Of a DNA stretch of 64,000 bases, positions 9,555 to 19,345 are shown piece by piece. Location: assembly GCF_024753215.1 (NCBI RefSeq), contig NZ_JANUGV010000001.1:62001-126000 (forward strand), given 5' to 3'. This stretch comes from Massilia solisilvae (GTDB lineage Bacteria; Pseudomonadota; Gammaproteobacteria; Burkholderiales; Burkholderiaceae_D). The notes under the pieces are model-generated. The model saw only the letters and a list, made by a program, of their open reading frames with translations, had not been told where the DNA came from and did no database searches. A program made the translations under genes and the position numbers. Numbering within the stretch: position 1 is the stretch's first letter; the number at the start of each line of letters is the position of its first letter.

Positions 9555-10937
9555 ATGGTCGCTCTCTCGAAAACGATTTTCAAGGCTTACGACATCCGGG
9601 GCGTAGTCGGCAGCACGCTGGACGCCGGGATCGCGCACAAGATCGGCCAGGCCTTCGGCCGCGCCGCGCTGGCCAAGGGAGAGCGCAAGGTCGCCATTGG
9701 CCGTGACGGCCGCCTGTCCGGCCCCGAGCTGGCCGCCGCGCTGTCGGACGGACTGCGCGCCGCCGGCGTGGACGTGATCGACCTGGGCATGGTGGCAACC
9801 CCGATGCTGTACTTCGCGACCAACGTGCTGGACACGCGCTCGGGCATCATGGTCACGGGCAGCCACAACCCGCCGGACTACAACGGCTTCAAGATGGTGC
9901 TGGCGGGCGAGGCGATCCACGGCGAGGCCATCACCGGCCTGTACGACAGCATCGCGGCCCACGACGGCAGCGCCGCGGCGCAGCCGGGCGGCTACAGCAC
10001 GCACGACATCCGCGAGGCCTACATCGAGCGCATCGTCGGCGACGTCAAGCTGGCGCGCCCGATCAAGGTCGCGGTCGATTGCGGCAATGGCGTGGCCGGC
10101 GCGTTTGCCCCGGCGCTGTTCCGGGCCATGGGCGCCGAGGTGGTGGAACTGTTCTGCGAGGTCGACGGCACCTTCCCGAACCACCACCCCGATCCCGCCC
10201 ATCCCGAGAACCTGCAGGATTTGATCCGCGAACTGGCCAGCGGCGACGCCGAGATCGGCATGGCCTTCGACGGCGACGGCGACCGCCTGGGCCTGGTCAC
10301 CAAGGATGGCCAGATCATCTACCCGGACCGCCAGATGATGCTGTTCGCGGCCGAGGTCCTGGCGCGCAACCCGGGCGCGCAGATCCTGTACGACGTCAAG
10401 TGCACGCGCCACCTGGGCCCGTGGATCGAACAGAACGGCGGCCAGCCGCTGATGTGGAAGACCGGCCACTCGCTGGTCAAGGCCAAGCTGCGCGAAACCG
10501 GCGCTCCGCTGGGCGGCGAGATGAGCGGCCACATCTTCTTCAAGGACCGCTGGTACGGCTTCGACGACGGCCTGTACGCCGGCGCGCGCATGCTCGAACT
10601 GCTCACCCGCGAACGCGATCCCTCGGCCGTGCTCAATGCGCTGCCGATCGCCACCAGCACGCCCGAGCTGCACCTGCACCTGCAGGAGGGCGAGAACTTT
10701 ACCCTCATCGAAACCCTGCGCGCGGACGCGACCTTCCCAAGCTCGGAGCGCATCGTCACCATCGACGGCATGCGCGTCGAATATCGGGATGGCTTTGGCC
10801 TGGCGCGCTCGTCCAACACCACGCCCGTGGTGGTGCTGCGCTTCGAGGCCGAGTCGCCCGAGGCGCTCGCGCGCATCCAGGCCGAGTTCCGCAACGTGAT
10901 CCTGGCAGCCAAACCGGACGCGCAACTGCCGTTCTGA
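9555..10937 (+). CDS. Phosphomannomutase/phosphoglucomutase
   Basis: Alpha-D-phosphohexomutase of 460 residues, AlgC/ManB-like, interconverting hexose-6-phosphate and hexose-1-phosphate. It shows the active serine loop VTGSHNPPDYNG near residue 106, the Mg-binding FDGDGDRLGL near residue 240, the sugar-binding GGEMSGHIFF near residue 321, and a C-terminal phosphate-binding domain. It would supply glucose-1-phosphate to RfbA and mannose-1-phosphate to other pathways. The stop is 7 bases before waaC. Confidence 0.93.
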   Translation: MVALSKTIFKAYDIRGVVGSTLDAGIAHKIGQAFGRAALAKGERKVAIGRDGRLSGPELAAALSDGLRAAGVDVIDLGMVATPMLYFATNVLDTRSGIMVTGSHNPPDYNGFKMVLAGEAIHGEAITGLYDSIAAHDGSAAAQPGGYSTHDIREAYIERIVGDVKLARPIKVAVDCGNGVAGAFAPALFRAMGAEVVELFCEVDGTFPNHHPDPAHPENLQDLIRELASGDAEIGMAFDGDGDRLGLVTKDGQIIYPDRQMMLFAAEVLARNPGAQILYDVKCTRHLGPWIEQNGGQPLMWKTGHSLVKAKLRETGAPLGGEMSGHIFFKDRWYGFDDGLYAGARMLELLTRERDPSAVLNALPIATSTPELHLHLQEGENFTLIETLRADATFPSSERIVTIDGMRVEYRDGFGLARSSNTTPVVVLRFEAESPEALARIQAEFRNVILAAKPDAQLPF

Positions 10938-10944
10938 CGCAAGC

Positions 10945-11928
10945 ATGAATATTCTTCTGGTGCGCGTGTCGTCCCTGGGCGACGTGCTGCACAACCTGCC
11001 GGTCGTGGCGGACATCCGGCGCCACTATCCCGATGCACAGATCGACTGGGTGGTCGAGGAAGGCTATGTCAGCCTGGTGCGCCTGAACCCGCACGTGCGG
11101 CGTGTGATCCCGTTTGCGCTGCGGCGCTGGCGCCGCGGCCTGTTCAAGCCCGAGGTGCGCGCCGAGATGCGCGCGTTCTTCCGCACGCTGCGCGAGGAGC
11201 CGTATGACCTCGTGCTCGACACCCAGGGCCTGATCAAGACCGGCATCATCATGGGCGCCGCGCGCGTCAAGCCGGGCGGGCGCAAGGTGGGGCTGGCCAA
11301 CGGCACCGAAGGCTCGGGCTACGAGCCGGTCTCGCGCATCTTCCACACCGACAGCGTCAAGGTCGCGCGGCGCGCGCACGCGGTCGCGCGCGGTCGCGAG
11401 GTGGCGGCCAATGCGCTGGGCTATGCGATCGACACGGCGCCGGACTTCGGCCTGCCGGCGCCGTCGAACCTGGCGGCGCGCCCGGCATGGATGCCGCGCG
11501 AGGACTACGCCGTGTTCTTCCACGGGACCGCGCGCGCCGCCAAGAAGTGGGCCGCGCCGAACTGGATCGCGCTCGGGCGCGCGCTGGCGCCCATGCCCGT
11601 GCTGCTGCCCTGGGGCTCGGAAGGCGAGAAGAGCGAGGCCGAGCAGCTCGCCGCGAGCCTGCCGAATGCGCGCGTGCTGCCGAAGCTGTCGATGATGGAC
11701 GCGGTCGAGCTGGCGCGCGATTGCGCGCTGGCCGTTGGCGTGGACACGGGCCTGACCCACATCGCGGCGGCCTTCGTGCGGCCCACGGTGGAGATCTACT
11801 GCGATTCGCCGCGCTGGAAGACCGAGGGCAACTGGTCGCCGCGTATCGTCAATCTGGGCGACACCGGAACCCCACCGTCGGCCGACGACGTGGTGGCCGC
11901 CGCGCGCACCCTGCTCGCAAGCGCATGA
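10945..11928 (+). CDS. waaC: Lipopolysaccharide heptosyltransferase I
   Basis: Adds the first L-glycero-D-manno-heptose to Kdo2-lipid A on the cytosolic face of the inner membrane. The GT9-family protein (327 residues) begins ILLVRVSSLGDVLHNLP, has DTQGLIKTG near residue 92, and the nucleotide-sugar site VGVDTGLTHIAAA near residue 266. The stop overlaps the waaA start (ATGA), pairing the two LPS inner-core enzymes. Confidence 0.94.
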   Translation: MNILLVRVSSLGDVLHNLPVVADIRRHYPDAQIDWVVEEGYVSLVRLNPHVRRVIPFALRRWRRGLFKPEVRAEMRAFFRTLREEPYDLVLDTQGLIKTGIIMGAARVKPGGRKVGLANGTEGSGYEPVSRIFHTDSVKVARRAHAVARGREVAANALGYAIDTAPDFGLPAPSNLAARPAWMPREDYAVFFHGTARAAKKWAAPNWIALGRALAPMPVLLPWGSEGEKSEAEQLAASLPNARVLPKLSMMDAVELARDCALAVGVDTGLTHIAAAFVRPTVEIYCDSPRWKTEGNWSPRIVNLGDTGTPPSADDVVAAARTLLASA

Positions 11929-13196
11929 AACGCTCCACCTACTCGGCGCTGTGGTGGCTGGCGCTGCCGGCGGTGCTGGGGCGGCTGTGGTGGCGCGGGC
12001 GCAAGGAGCCCGGCTACCGCCGGCACTGGGGCGAGCGGCTGGGCGTGTATGGCCAGCCGCTGCCGGAACGGCTGACGATCTGGGTGCACGCGGTGTCGGT
12101 CGGCGAAACCCGCGCCGCCGAGCCGCTGGTGGAAGCGCTGCTTGCGCAGTGGCCGGGCTGCCGCATCCTGCTCACCCACATGACGCCGACCGGGCGCGCC
12201 ACCGGACAGGCGCTGTTCGCGCGCCACGGCGAGCGCCTGGTGCAGTCGTACCTGCCCTACGATACCGCCGCCATGGTGCGCCGCTTCCTGCGCCACTTTG
12301 CCCCGCGCGTGTGCATCCTGATGGAGACCGAAGTCTGGCCCAACCTGATTGCCGGTTGTGCCAAAGCCGGCGTGCCCGTGGCACTGGTCAACGCGCGGCT
12401 GTCCGAGCGCTCGCTGCGGCGCGGCCAGCGCATGGGCGAACTGATGCGCGAGGCTGCGCGCGCGATCACCTTCGTGGCCGCACAGACCGACGCCGATGCC
12501 GCGCGTATCCGCGCGCTGGGCGCGCTGGACGTGGAGGTCACCGGCAGCATCAAGTTCGACGTGACACCGCCGCCGCAGCTGCTGGAAAAAGGCGCGTGGC
12601 TGCGCGCGCGCATCGGCAAGCGGCCGGTGCTGCTGTGCGCCAGCACGCGCGAGGGCGAGGAGGCGCTGATCCTCGACGCGTGGGGCGGCATGCGCGAGCG
12701 GCCGGCGGGCATGCTGCTGGCGATCGTGCCAAGGCATCCGCAGCGCTTCGACGAAGTGGCGCGCATGGCCGAGACGCGCGGCCTGTCGCTGCAGCGCCGC
12801 TCGGCGCTGACCGGGAGCGACGTGGTCGACGCGGACGTTCTGCTGGGCGACTCGATGGGCGAGATGTTCGCCTACTACGCGGCCTGCGACTGCGCCTTCA
12901 TCGGCGGCAGCCTGTTGCCGCTGGGCGGCCAGAACCTGATCGAGGCGGCGGCCGTCGGCAAGCCGGTGCTGGTGGGTGAGCACACGTTCAACTTCCTGCA
13001 GGCGACCGACGAAGCGGTGGCCATGGGCGCGGCGCTGCGCGTGCGCGACGGCGCCGACCTGCTGGCGCAGGGCGCGGCCCTGCTGGCCGATCCGGCGCGG
13101 CGCGCACAGATGGGCGAACGCGCGTTTGCTTTCGCCAACCGGCATCGTGGCGCGACCGTGCGCACGGTTGAATTCTTGCGACGACTTATCGATTAG
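11925..13196 (+). CDS. waaA: 3-deoxy-D-manno-octulosonic acid transferase
   Basis: Transfers Kdo to lipid IVA, an essential LPS inner-core step (also kdtA). The 423-residue protein has an N-terminal membrane anchor, WVHAVSVGETRAAEPLV, METEVWPNL near residue 129, CASTREGEE, and GGSLLPLGGQNLIEAAA near the C terminus. The frame is open well upstream, but ATG at 11925 overlaps the waaC stop and matches the family N terminus. Confidence 0.95.
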   Translation: MKRSTYSALWWLALPAVLGRLWWRGRKEPGYRRHWGERLGVYGQPLPERLTIWVHAVSVGETRAAEPLVEALLAQWPGCRILLTHMTPTGRATGQALFARHGERLVQSYLPYDTAAMVRRFLRHFAPRVCILMETEVWPNLIAGCAKAGVPVALVNARLSERSLRRGQRMGELMREAARAITFVAAQTDADAARIRALGALDVEVTGSIKFDVTPPPQLLEKGAWLRARIGKRPVLLCASTREGEEALILDAWGGMRERPAGMLLAIVPRHPQRFDEVARMAETRGLSLQRRSALTGSDVVDADVLLGDSMGEMFAYYAACDCAFIGGSLLPLGGQNLIEAAAVGKPVLVGEHTFNFLQATDEAVAMGAALRVRDGADLLAQGAALLADPARRAQMGERAFAFANRHRGATVRTVEFLRRLID

Positions 13197-13237
13197 GTTT
13201 TGCTACCATGCGCATCTGAGTTCGGTAAAAGAAGGGG

Positions 13238-13789
13238 ATGCGCATGTTGTGGTCAGATCGCCCAGGGTCGGCGGGAAGCGCCGATGCGGCTGGAGCGCTG
13301 GTCCAGCACGACGACGAGGCAGCGCCGTTTGCCGCTTCCGAGCCGTCGTCGCGGCAGGCGGCGGCATCTCCAAACATTCCTTTATGCGAACTGCATTTCG
13401 CGGTGCGCTACCGCTTGTGGGAATATGCCGCCTTCATGTGGCAGCACGGGCGCTTTCTCATTCGCCGCAGGCGGGTCGGCTTCCCGGCCGGCTGGTACCT
13501 GCTGGTCAAGAGCACTGCGGTCGCGGTGCTGCACTTCATCCTGCTTGGCCGTTCGCGCCGCACTTACGAATTCACCATCGACGAGCACGGGATCGTGCGC
13601 AACACCGGCACCGGCGTCACGCTGATCGACTGGAACGACGTGATCACGGTGCGCAGCTACCCGCGTGGCCTCATGTTCGTGCTTAGCCGCGGCACGCTGC
13701 CCATTCCGTTTCGCTGCCTGGATGCCAGCCAACTGGCGGCGCTGCGGCGCCTTGCGGACGAGCGCAAGGCGCTTCCGGCTGATTCCTGA
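13238..13789 (+). CDS. YcxB-like domain protein
   Basis: A 183-residue protein of unknown function. After a low-complexity Ala/Ser-rich N terminus come a likely membrane helix (about residues 87-107, WYLLVKSTAVAVLHFILLG) and a soluble C-terminal domain, FTIDEHGIVRNTGTGVTLID, which resembles the YcxB-like C-terminal domain (a PH-like fold). GAAGGGG before the ATG supports the start. It is monocistronic, just after waaA, with a palindromic repeat downstream. Confidence 0.6.
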   Translation: MRMLWSDRPGSAGSADAAGALVQHDDEAAPFAASEPSSRQAAASPNIPLCELHFAVRYRLWEYAAFMWQHGRFLIRRRRVGFPAGWYLLVKSTAVAVLHFILLGRSRRTYEFTIDEHGIVRNTGTGVTLIDWNDVITVRSYPRGLMFVLSRGTLPIPFRCLDASQLAALRRLADERKALPADS

Positions 13790-13845
13790 AGACGCGAGCG
13801 CAAGGCGTAGCGTAAGCGCTCGGCAGGGTACTGCCCAGCCTCTCC

Positions 13846-13929
13846 CTGCCCACGCGTTCAGGCGCGCGTTTGACACTCCGGCGGGCGAGTTATAGTTGAA
13901 CGCGTGGGCAGCAAGCTGCCCACCCTACG
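13846..13929. repeat. Degraded copy of a palindromic intergenic repeat
   Basis: CTGCCCACGCGTTCA (13846-13860) and TTGAACGCGTGGGCAG (13896-13911) are inverted copies. The right arm contains a perfect 9-base hairpin, GTGGGCAGC-AA-GCTGCCCAC (13904-13923), followed by CCTACG. The right arm is the same as that of the element at 24669-24778; the left arm here lacks the outer half. It lies between two convergent genes and may act as a bidirectional terminator. Confidence 0.75.
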
Positions 13930-13950
13930 TGCGCTGGTCGAGCTGGCCGT

Positions 13951-14853
13951 TCAATCCTCGAACAGCACCGGCATCTCGTGCGAGCGCTTGCGCAGCGCCA
14001 GGCGGGCGCCGTCGTAGTCCGGGTACACCGCGCCCACCACCTCCCAGAAGCGCGCGCTGTGGTTCATCTCGCGCAGGTGCGCCAGCTCGTGCACCACTAC
14101 GTAGTCGATCAGCGCGAGCGGGTAGTGAATCAGCCGCCAGTTCAGGCGAATGTTGCCGCCGATCGTGCACGAGCCCCAGCGCGTGCCGGCCGATGACAGC
14201 GCGAACGCCTTGTACGACAGCTCCATGCGCACCGCATACATGTCCAGCCGCTCGGCGAACACGCGGCGCGCCTCGTCCTGGTACCACAGGCGCACGCGCT
14301 CCTTGAGCTGCCATTCCGACAAGCCGGGCACCACACCCACCGACAGCTCGCGCGTGTCCTCGTCAAAGCGGCAGTGGCTGCGCGCCGCCGGCTGCAGGCG
14401 CAGCGTGAGCTCGCCGCCCATGTAGGGCAGCTGGGCGCCGTCCTGCCACACCAGCGGCGGCTTTTGCAGGCGCTGCACGCGGCGCTCGCCGCGTTCGTGC
14501 AGCTTGGACAGGATCCAGCGCTGCTTGGCCCGGATCGCGTTGTCCACCTCGGCCAGCGTCACGCGCTTGGGCGCGGTCACGCGCAGGCCGTCGTCGTCGA
14601 TCATGAAGCCGATCGAGCGGCGCGCCGAGCGGCGCAGAGCGAATTCCACCGCGTGCGCGCCAAGCACGATGCGGCGCAGTGGAGGGTCGTTGGGGCCGCG
14701 CGGCGGCACCGGGAAGGTCACGCGCGGCGGTGCCGGCGGCGCCTTGAACAGCGGCTGCACCGGCGCGGCCGGTTTGGAGGAGGGTTCGAGTGAAGCGAAA
14801 AAATCTTGTGCAAACAGTTCCAGTTGGTGCCCGTCGATCTTGGAAGAGGTCAT
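13951..14853 (-). CDS. YgjP-like (DUF45) zinc metallopeptidase
   Basis: A 300-residue protein with a low-complexity N terminus and a C-terminal metallopeptidase domain carrying VVHELAHLREMNHSARFW: HELAH is the HExxH zinc motif and the later His is the third ligand. This is the YgjP/WLM type; substrates are unknown. The frame extends to 14952 into the neighbouring acyltransferase gene, so ATG at 14853 (MTSSKIDG) is preferred. It is the last gene of the leftward corC-lnt-glyQS-gmhB-plsC run. Confidence 0.85.
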   Translation of the reverse strand: MTSSKIDGHQLELFAQDFFASLEPSSKPAAPVQPLFKAPPAPPRVTFPVPPRGPNDPPLRRIVLGAHAVEFALRRSARRSIGFMIDDDGLRVTAPKRVTLAEVDNAIRAKQRWILSKLHERGERRVQRLQKPPLVWQDGAQLPYMGGELTLRLQPAARSHCRFDEDTRELSVGVVPGLSEWQLKERVRLWYQDEARRVFAERLDMYAVRMELSYKAFALSSAGTRWGSCTIGGNIRLNWRLIHYPLALIDYVVVHELAHLREMNHSARFWEVVGAVYPDYDGARLALRKRSHEMPVLFED

Positions 14854-14897
14854 GGTGTGCTGCGGAGAGGATGCTCTGATCAGGGCGCCAACTTCGC

Positions 14898-15638
14898 TCA
14901 GCCACCTTTGTAGACGTGGGGCGAAATGACGCGCATTTCCGATTCTATCCAATTTTCGACCTCATGCATCAGGCTGTCAGGAGTGTGGTTTTCCGGCGAT
15001 ATCGGTTTGCCAATCGATACCGTCACCAACCCTGGCCGCTTGATGAAAGATCCGCGCGGCCAGCATTCACCTGCATTATGCGCGATCGGCACAACCGGGG
15101 TCTGCGTTTCCACAGCCAAGCGTGCGCCACCGCTCTTGTACTTGCCTTTTTTGCCAACCGGGATGCGCGTCCCTTCGGGGAACATGATGATCGACTGGCC
15201 GTCGGCCAGCCGCCTGCGGCTATGGCGGACCACCTGGGCAAACGCGTTCTTGCCCTGCTTGCGGTCGATCGGGATCATGCGCAGCAGCGCCATGCCCCAG
15301 CCGAAAAACGGGATATACAGTATCTCTTTTTTGAACACGTACACCAGCGGGCGCCGCATGTTGGGCAGCATGAAGATCGTCTCCCACGCCGACTGGTGCT
15401 TGGACAGCAGGATTGCCGGGCGCGCCGGCAGGTTCTCGTAGCCCTTGACCTGGTAGCGGATGCCGCAGATCGCGCGCGCGGCCCAGATGATGAACACGTT
15501 CCAGCGCGAGGTGACCCAGAAGCGCTTGTTGTAAGGGAGCGGCGCGGCCAGGAAGCACACGCACGACCACACCACGGTGGCCACCAGCATCACGAGCGTG
15601 AAGAGCAGGGACCGCAGGAACAGGACTGGATGTCTCAA
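14898..15638 (-). CDS. plsC: 1-acyl-sn-glycerol-3-phosphate acyltransferase
   Basis: A 246-residue inner-membrane acyltransferase with an N-terminal hydrophobic helix. The catalytic motif is SKHQSAWET (an Hx4E/D variant) near residue 80, and the glycerophosphate-binding motif is FPEGTRIPVG near residue 154; VVPIAHNAGECW follows. It makes phosphatidate from lysophosphatidate. Placement after gmhB and before the YgjP-like gene is conserved in related bacteria. It is more typical of a housekeeping PlsC than the gene at 2538. Confidence 0.9.
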   Translation of the reverse strand: MRHPVLFLRSLLFTLVMLVATVVWSCVCFLAAPLPYNKRFWVTSRWNVFIIWAARAICGIRYQVKGYENLPARPAILLSKHQSAWETIFMLPNMRRPLVYVFKKEILYIPFFGWGMALLRMIPIDRKQGKNAFAQVVRHSRRRLADGQSIIMFPEGTRIPVGKKGKYKSGGARLAVETQTPVVPIAHNAGECWPRGSFIKRPGLVTVSIGKPISPENHTPDSLMHEVENWIESEMRVISPHVYKGG

Positions 15639-15663
15639 GGAGGGTCTTTCTATAAAATCGGTG

Positions 15664-16212
15664 TCAGGCGGCGGCCGGCGCCTTGAGCAGGGCGTTGACC
15701 ACCGCGGCCAGGTCCGGGAACACCTGCGTGCCCGGCGGCAGGCCGCCGGTGGCGTAGGTCTTCTCGCCCTTGCCGGTTAAAACGAGGTAGGGCACGCAGC
15801 CGCTGATGAAGCCCGCCTGCAGGTCGCGCAGCGAGTCGCCCACCGTCGGCACTCCCTTGAGGCTGACCTTGAAGCGCTTGGCGATCTCCTCGAACATGCC
15901 GGCCTTGGGCTTGCGGCAGTCGCAGTTGTCGATTGCCGCGTGCGGGCAGAAGAAGATCGCGTCGATGTCCGCGCCCACCACCTGCGCGGCCTCGTGCATC
16001 TTCTGGTGGATCGCATTGAGCGTGGTGATGTCGAACAGCTCGCGCGCGATGCCCGACTGGTTGGACGCGATGATGACGCGGTAGCCCGCCTGGTTGAGCC
16101 GCGCGATCGCCTCGAGCGAGCCGGGGATCGGGATCCATTCGCTGGGCGACTTGATGAACTCCGGCGAATCATGGTTGATGACGCCGTCCCGGTCGAGGAT
16201 GATCAGCTTCAT
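15664..16212 (-). CDS. gmhB: D-glycero-beta-D-manno-heptose 1,7-bisphosphate 7-phosphatase
   Basis: HAD-family phosphatase of ADP-heptose synthesis, feeding LPS heptosyltransferases such as WaaC. The 182-residue protein has LDRDGVIN (nucleophile and acid/base Asp), IASNQSGIAR, and the zinc loop CPHAAIDNCDCRKPKAGM, which is specific to GmhB and histidinol-phosphate phosphatases. It starts 9 bases after the glyS stop in the same transcript. Confidence 0.93.
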   Translation of the reverse strand: MKLIILDRDGVINHDSPEFIKSPSEWIPIPGSLEAIARLNQAGYRVIIASNQSGIARELFDITTLNAIHQKMHEAAQVVGADIDAIFFCPHAAIDNCDCRKPKAGMFEEIAKRFKVSLKGVPTVGDSLRDLQAGFISGCVPYLVLTGKGEKTYATGGLPPGTQVFPDLAAVVNALLKAPAAA

Positions 16213-16221
16213 GGCGCTTCC

Positions 16222-18309
16222 TTACGCGGCCAGCTTGGAGATGTCGGCCACGCGGTTCATCATGCCGTGCAGCTGCGACAGCAGGGCCAGGCGGTTGTTG
16301 CGCAGGGCCAGGTCGTCGGCCATCACCATCACGTCGTTGAAGAACGCGTCCACATCGTCGCGCAGCTGGGCCAGCGTCTTGAGCGTGCCGGTAAAGTCGC
16401 CGGTTGCTGCTGCCGCGTCCACCTCCGGGCGCACGCGCTCGATCGCGGCGGCCAGCTTTTTCTCGGCATCTTCCTGCAGCAGGCCGGCCTGCACGGCGCC
16501 GCTGGGCGCCTCGGTCTTTTTCAGGATGTTGGTGATGCGCTTGTTGGCCGCGGCCAGCGATGCGCTTTCCGGCAGCGCGGCGAAGGCCTGCACCGCTTCC
16601 AGGCGCTGCACCACGTCGTCCACGCGGTCCGGGTCCTGGGCCAGCACCGCTTCCACCTCGTTCGGCGTGAAGCCGCGCTCGCGCAGCATGCCGCGCAGGC
16701 GGTCCAGCATGAATTCCTTCACTTCCACGCCCGGGTCCTTGAAGCCGGGCTGGTATTCGAACACGGCGGCGGCGTCTTGCAGCAGCTCGGAGATCGCCAG
16801 CGGCAGGCGCTTTTCCACCAGCATGCGCACCACGCCCAGCGCATGGCGGCGCAGCGCGAACGGGTCCTTTTCGCCGGTCGGGGCAAGCCCGATCGACCAG
16901 ATGCCCACCAGCGTCTCGAGCTTGTCGGCCAGCGCGACGGCGGTGCCGGTGTTGGTCGAGGGCAGGGCGTCGCCGGCAAAGCGCGGCTGGTAGTGTTCGG
17001 ATGCGGCCAGCGCCACTTCTTCCGGCTCGCCGTCGTGGCGCGCGTAGTAGGTGCCCATGATGCCTTGCAGCTCGGGGAACTCGCCCACCATGTCGGTCAA
17101 CAGGTCGGCCTTGGCCAGCTGCGCGCCGCGCTCGGCCAGCAGCACGTCGTAGCCGAGGCGCTTGGCGATCATGCCAGCCAGGCGCGTGACGCGGCCGGTG
17201 CGCGCGGCCTGCGTGCCCAGCTTGTTGTGGTACACCACGTTTTCCAGCAGCGGCAGGCGCGATTCCAGCGTCTTCTTCTTGTCCTGCTCGAAGAAGAACT
17301 TGGCGTCGGACAGGCGCGGGCGTACCACGCGCTCGTTGCCGCCGATGATGGCGCTGGCGTCGTCGGTCTGCAGGTTCGAGACGATCAAAAAGCGCGAGCG
17401 CAGCTTGCCATTGGCGTCGGTCAGCGCGAAGTACTTCTGGTTGGTCTGCATGGTCAGGATCAGGCACTCCTGCGGCACCGACAGGAAGGCATCCTCGAAG
17501 CGGCATTCGTACACCACCGGCCATTCGACCAGCGCGGCCACTTCGTCCAGCAGCGATTCCGGCATCAGCACCTTGTCGTCGCCGGCTTTTTCCAGCAGCT
17601 GGGTGCGGATCGATTCCTTGCGCGCGGCGGTGGAGGCGATCACGCGGCCTTCGCGCTCGAGCACCGGCGCATACTGTTCGGCGCTGGCGATCGAGATCGT
17701 GCCGCCGTGCGACAGGAAGCGGTGACCCAGGGTGTCGCGACCTGCGGCCAGGCCCAGCAGCGACAGCGGCAGCACGTCCTGGCCGAACAGGGCCAGCAGC
17801 GTATGCACCGGGCGCACGAACTGCACGGTCTCGCCATCCGGGCGCTGGTAGCTCATCACCTTGGGGATCGGCAGCTTGGTCACGGTCTCCTGCAGCACTT
17901 CCTGCAGCGCGCCGGCCAGCTCGACGCCCGGCGCGGTGTAGGTGTAGAAGAAGCTTTCGGCCTTGCCATCCTGCGCGCGTTCGAGGTCGCCGATGGACAG
18001 GTCGGGGAAGCCCAGCGCGGCCAGCTTCTTGGCCAGCGGCGGCGTCGGATTGCCTTCCTTGTCCAGGGCCACTGCGACCGGCAGCACCTTTTCGCGGATC
18101 GTCTTGTCCGGCGACTTGGCGCGCACGTTGGTGATCGAAACGGCCAGGCGGCGCGGGGTGGTGTACGGCGTGGGCACGCTGTCGTTTTCCAGGAAGCCGC
18201 GTGCCTTCAGGCCGCTCTCGATGCCGGCGGCAAAAGCCGCACCCAGTTTGACGAGCGCCTTCGGAGGCAGTTCTTCGGTCTGCAGTTCGACGAGTAGTGT
18301 TTGATTCAT
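16222..18309 (-). CDS. glyS: Glycine--tRNA ligase beta subunit
   Basis: Large subunit of the bacterial alpha2-beta2 glycyl-tRNA synthetase, providing tRNA recognition. 695 residues, starting [19 protein letters not shown], the conserved N terminus; [25 protein letters not shown] and [13 protein letters not shown] are typical internal segments. The frame continues upstream into glyQ, but ATG at 18309 matches the family. It follows glyQ by about 20 bases. Confidence 0.97.
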   Translation of the reverse strand: MNQTLLVELQTEELPPKALVKLGAAFAAGIESGLKARGFLENDSVPTPYTTPRRLAVSITNVRAKSPDKTIREKVLPVAVALDKEGNPTPPLAKKLAALGFPDLSIGDLERAQDGKAESFFYTYTAPGVELAGALQEVLQETVTKLPIPKVMSYQRPDGETVQFVRPVHTLLALFGQDVLPLSLLGLAAGRDTLGHRFLSHGGTISIASAEQYAPVLEREGRVIASTAARKESIRTQLLEKAGDDKVLMPESLLDEVAALVEWPVVYECRFEDAFLSVPQECLILTMQTNQKYFALTDANGKLRSRFLIVSNLQTDDASAIIGGNERVVRPRLSDAKFFFEQDKKKTLESRLPLLENVVYHNKLGTQAARTGRVTRLAGMIAKRLGYDVLLAERGAQLAKADLLTDMVGEFPELQGIMGTYYARHDGEPEEVALAASEHYQPRFAGDALPSTNTGTAVALADKLETLVGIWSIGLAPTGEKDPFALRRHALGVVRMLVEKRLPLAISELLQDAAAVFEYQPGFKDPGVEVKEFMLDRLRGMLRERGFTPNEVEAVLAQDPDRVDDVVQRLEAVQAFAALPESASLAAANKRITNILKKTEAPSGAVQAGLLQEDAEKKLAAAIERVRPEVDAAAATGDFTGTLKTLAQLRDDVDAFFNDVMVMADDLALRNNRLALLSQLHGMMNRVADISKLAA

Positions 18310-18329
18310 GATTCTGTTCTTATCCGTTC

Positions 18330-19244
18330 TCAGGCCGCGTTCTTCGCCGCAGCCGGCAGCATCGGGAAGCCGAGCTTCTCGCGCGAGTCGTAATAGGCCT
18401 GCGCGACCATGCGCGACAAGGTGCGCACCCGGCCGATGTAGGCCGCGCGCTCGGTCACCGAGATCGCGCCGCGCGCGTCCAGCAGGTTGAAGCTGTGCGA
18501 TGCGCGCATGATCTGCTCGTAGGCCGGCAGAGTCAGCTGCAGCTCGATCAGGCGCTTGGCCTCGGACTCGTGGTTGGCAAAGGCCTGGAACAGCAGCTCG
18601 GTGTTCGAGTGTTCGAAGTTGTAGGTGGACTGCTCCACCTCGTTCTGGTGATAGACGTCGCCATAGGTCAGGCGCTTGGTCTCGCCGTTCTCTTCCCACT
18701 CGGTCCACACCAGGTCGTACACGTTTTCCACGCCCTGCAGGTACATGGCCAGGCGCTCGATGCCGTAGGTGATCTCGCCCAGCACCGGCTTGCAGTCAAG
18801 GCCGCCGACCTGCTGGAAGTAGGTGAACTGGGTCACCTCCATGCCGTTGAGCCAGACCTCCCAGCCCAGGCCCCAGGCGCCCAGGGTCGGGCTTTCCCAG
18901 TCGTCCTCGACGAAGCGCACGTCGTTCTTCTTCAGGTCCAGGCCCAGCGCCTCGAGCGAGCCGAGGTACAGGTCGAGGATGTTTTCCGGCGCCGGCTTGA
19001 GCACCACCTGGTACTGGTAGTAGTGCTGCAGGCGGTTCGGGTTCTCGCCGTAGCGGCCGTCCTTGGGGCGGCGCGACGGCTGCACGTAGGCGGCACGCCA
19101 CGGCTCCGGGCCGATCGCGCGCAGAAAAGTAGCGGTGTGGAAGGTGCCGGCACCGACTTCCATGTCGTAGGGCTGGAGCAGGGCGCAACCCTGCTTGTCC
19201 CAGTAGGTCTGCAGAGTCAGGATGATTTGTTGGAATGTGAGCAT
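18330..19244 (-). CDS. glyQ: Glycine--tRNA ligase alpha subunit
   Basis: Catalytic small subunit that activates glycine. About 304 residues, starting [15 protein letters not shown], with [34 protein letters not shown] and [12 protein letters not shown], all signature segments. An alternative in-frame ATG lies 21 bases upstream (19265), but the family begins at MLTFQ. It lies about 100 bases after lnt. Confidence 0.97.
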   Translation of the reverse strand: MLTFQQIILTLQTYWDKQGCALLQPYDMEVGAGTFHTATFLRAIGPEPWRAAYVQPSRRPKDGRYGENPNRLQHYYQYQVVLKPAPENILDLYLGSLEALGLDLKKNDVRFVEDDWESPTLGAWGLGWEVWLNGMEVTQFTYFQQVGGLDCKPVLGEITYGIERLAMYLQGVENVYDLVWTEWEENGETKRLTYGDVYHQNEVEQSTYNFEHSNTELLFQAFANHESEAKRLIELQLTLPAYEQIMRASHSFNLLDARGAISVTERAAYIGRVRTLSRMVAQAYYDSREKLGFPMLPAAAKNAA

Positions 19245-19345
19245 CTTGTAAGGCTTCGCGCGCATCGGCCCGCGACAAGGTGGGTTTGCTAAATGACCAA
19301 TTTTAGCGGTTTTTGATGGCCCGCTGGAGCCTGATTTGGGGCAAC

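Noticed and set aside
13951..14952. Longer form of the YgjP-like peptidase starting at 14952
   Set aside because: It would run into the neighbouring acyltransferase gene; ATG 14853 gives a sensible N terminus.
15940..18297. 785-codon open frame on the + strand opposite glyS
   Set aside because: It is antisense to glyS, gmhB codons; composition is His/Gln/Arg-rich with no domain, an effect of high GC.
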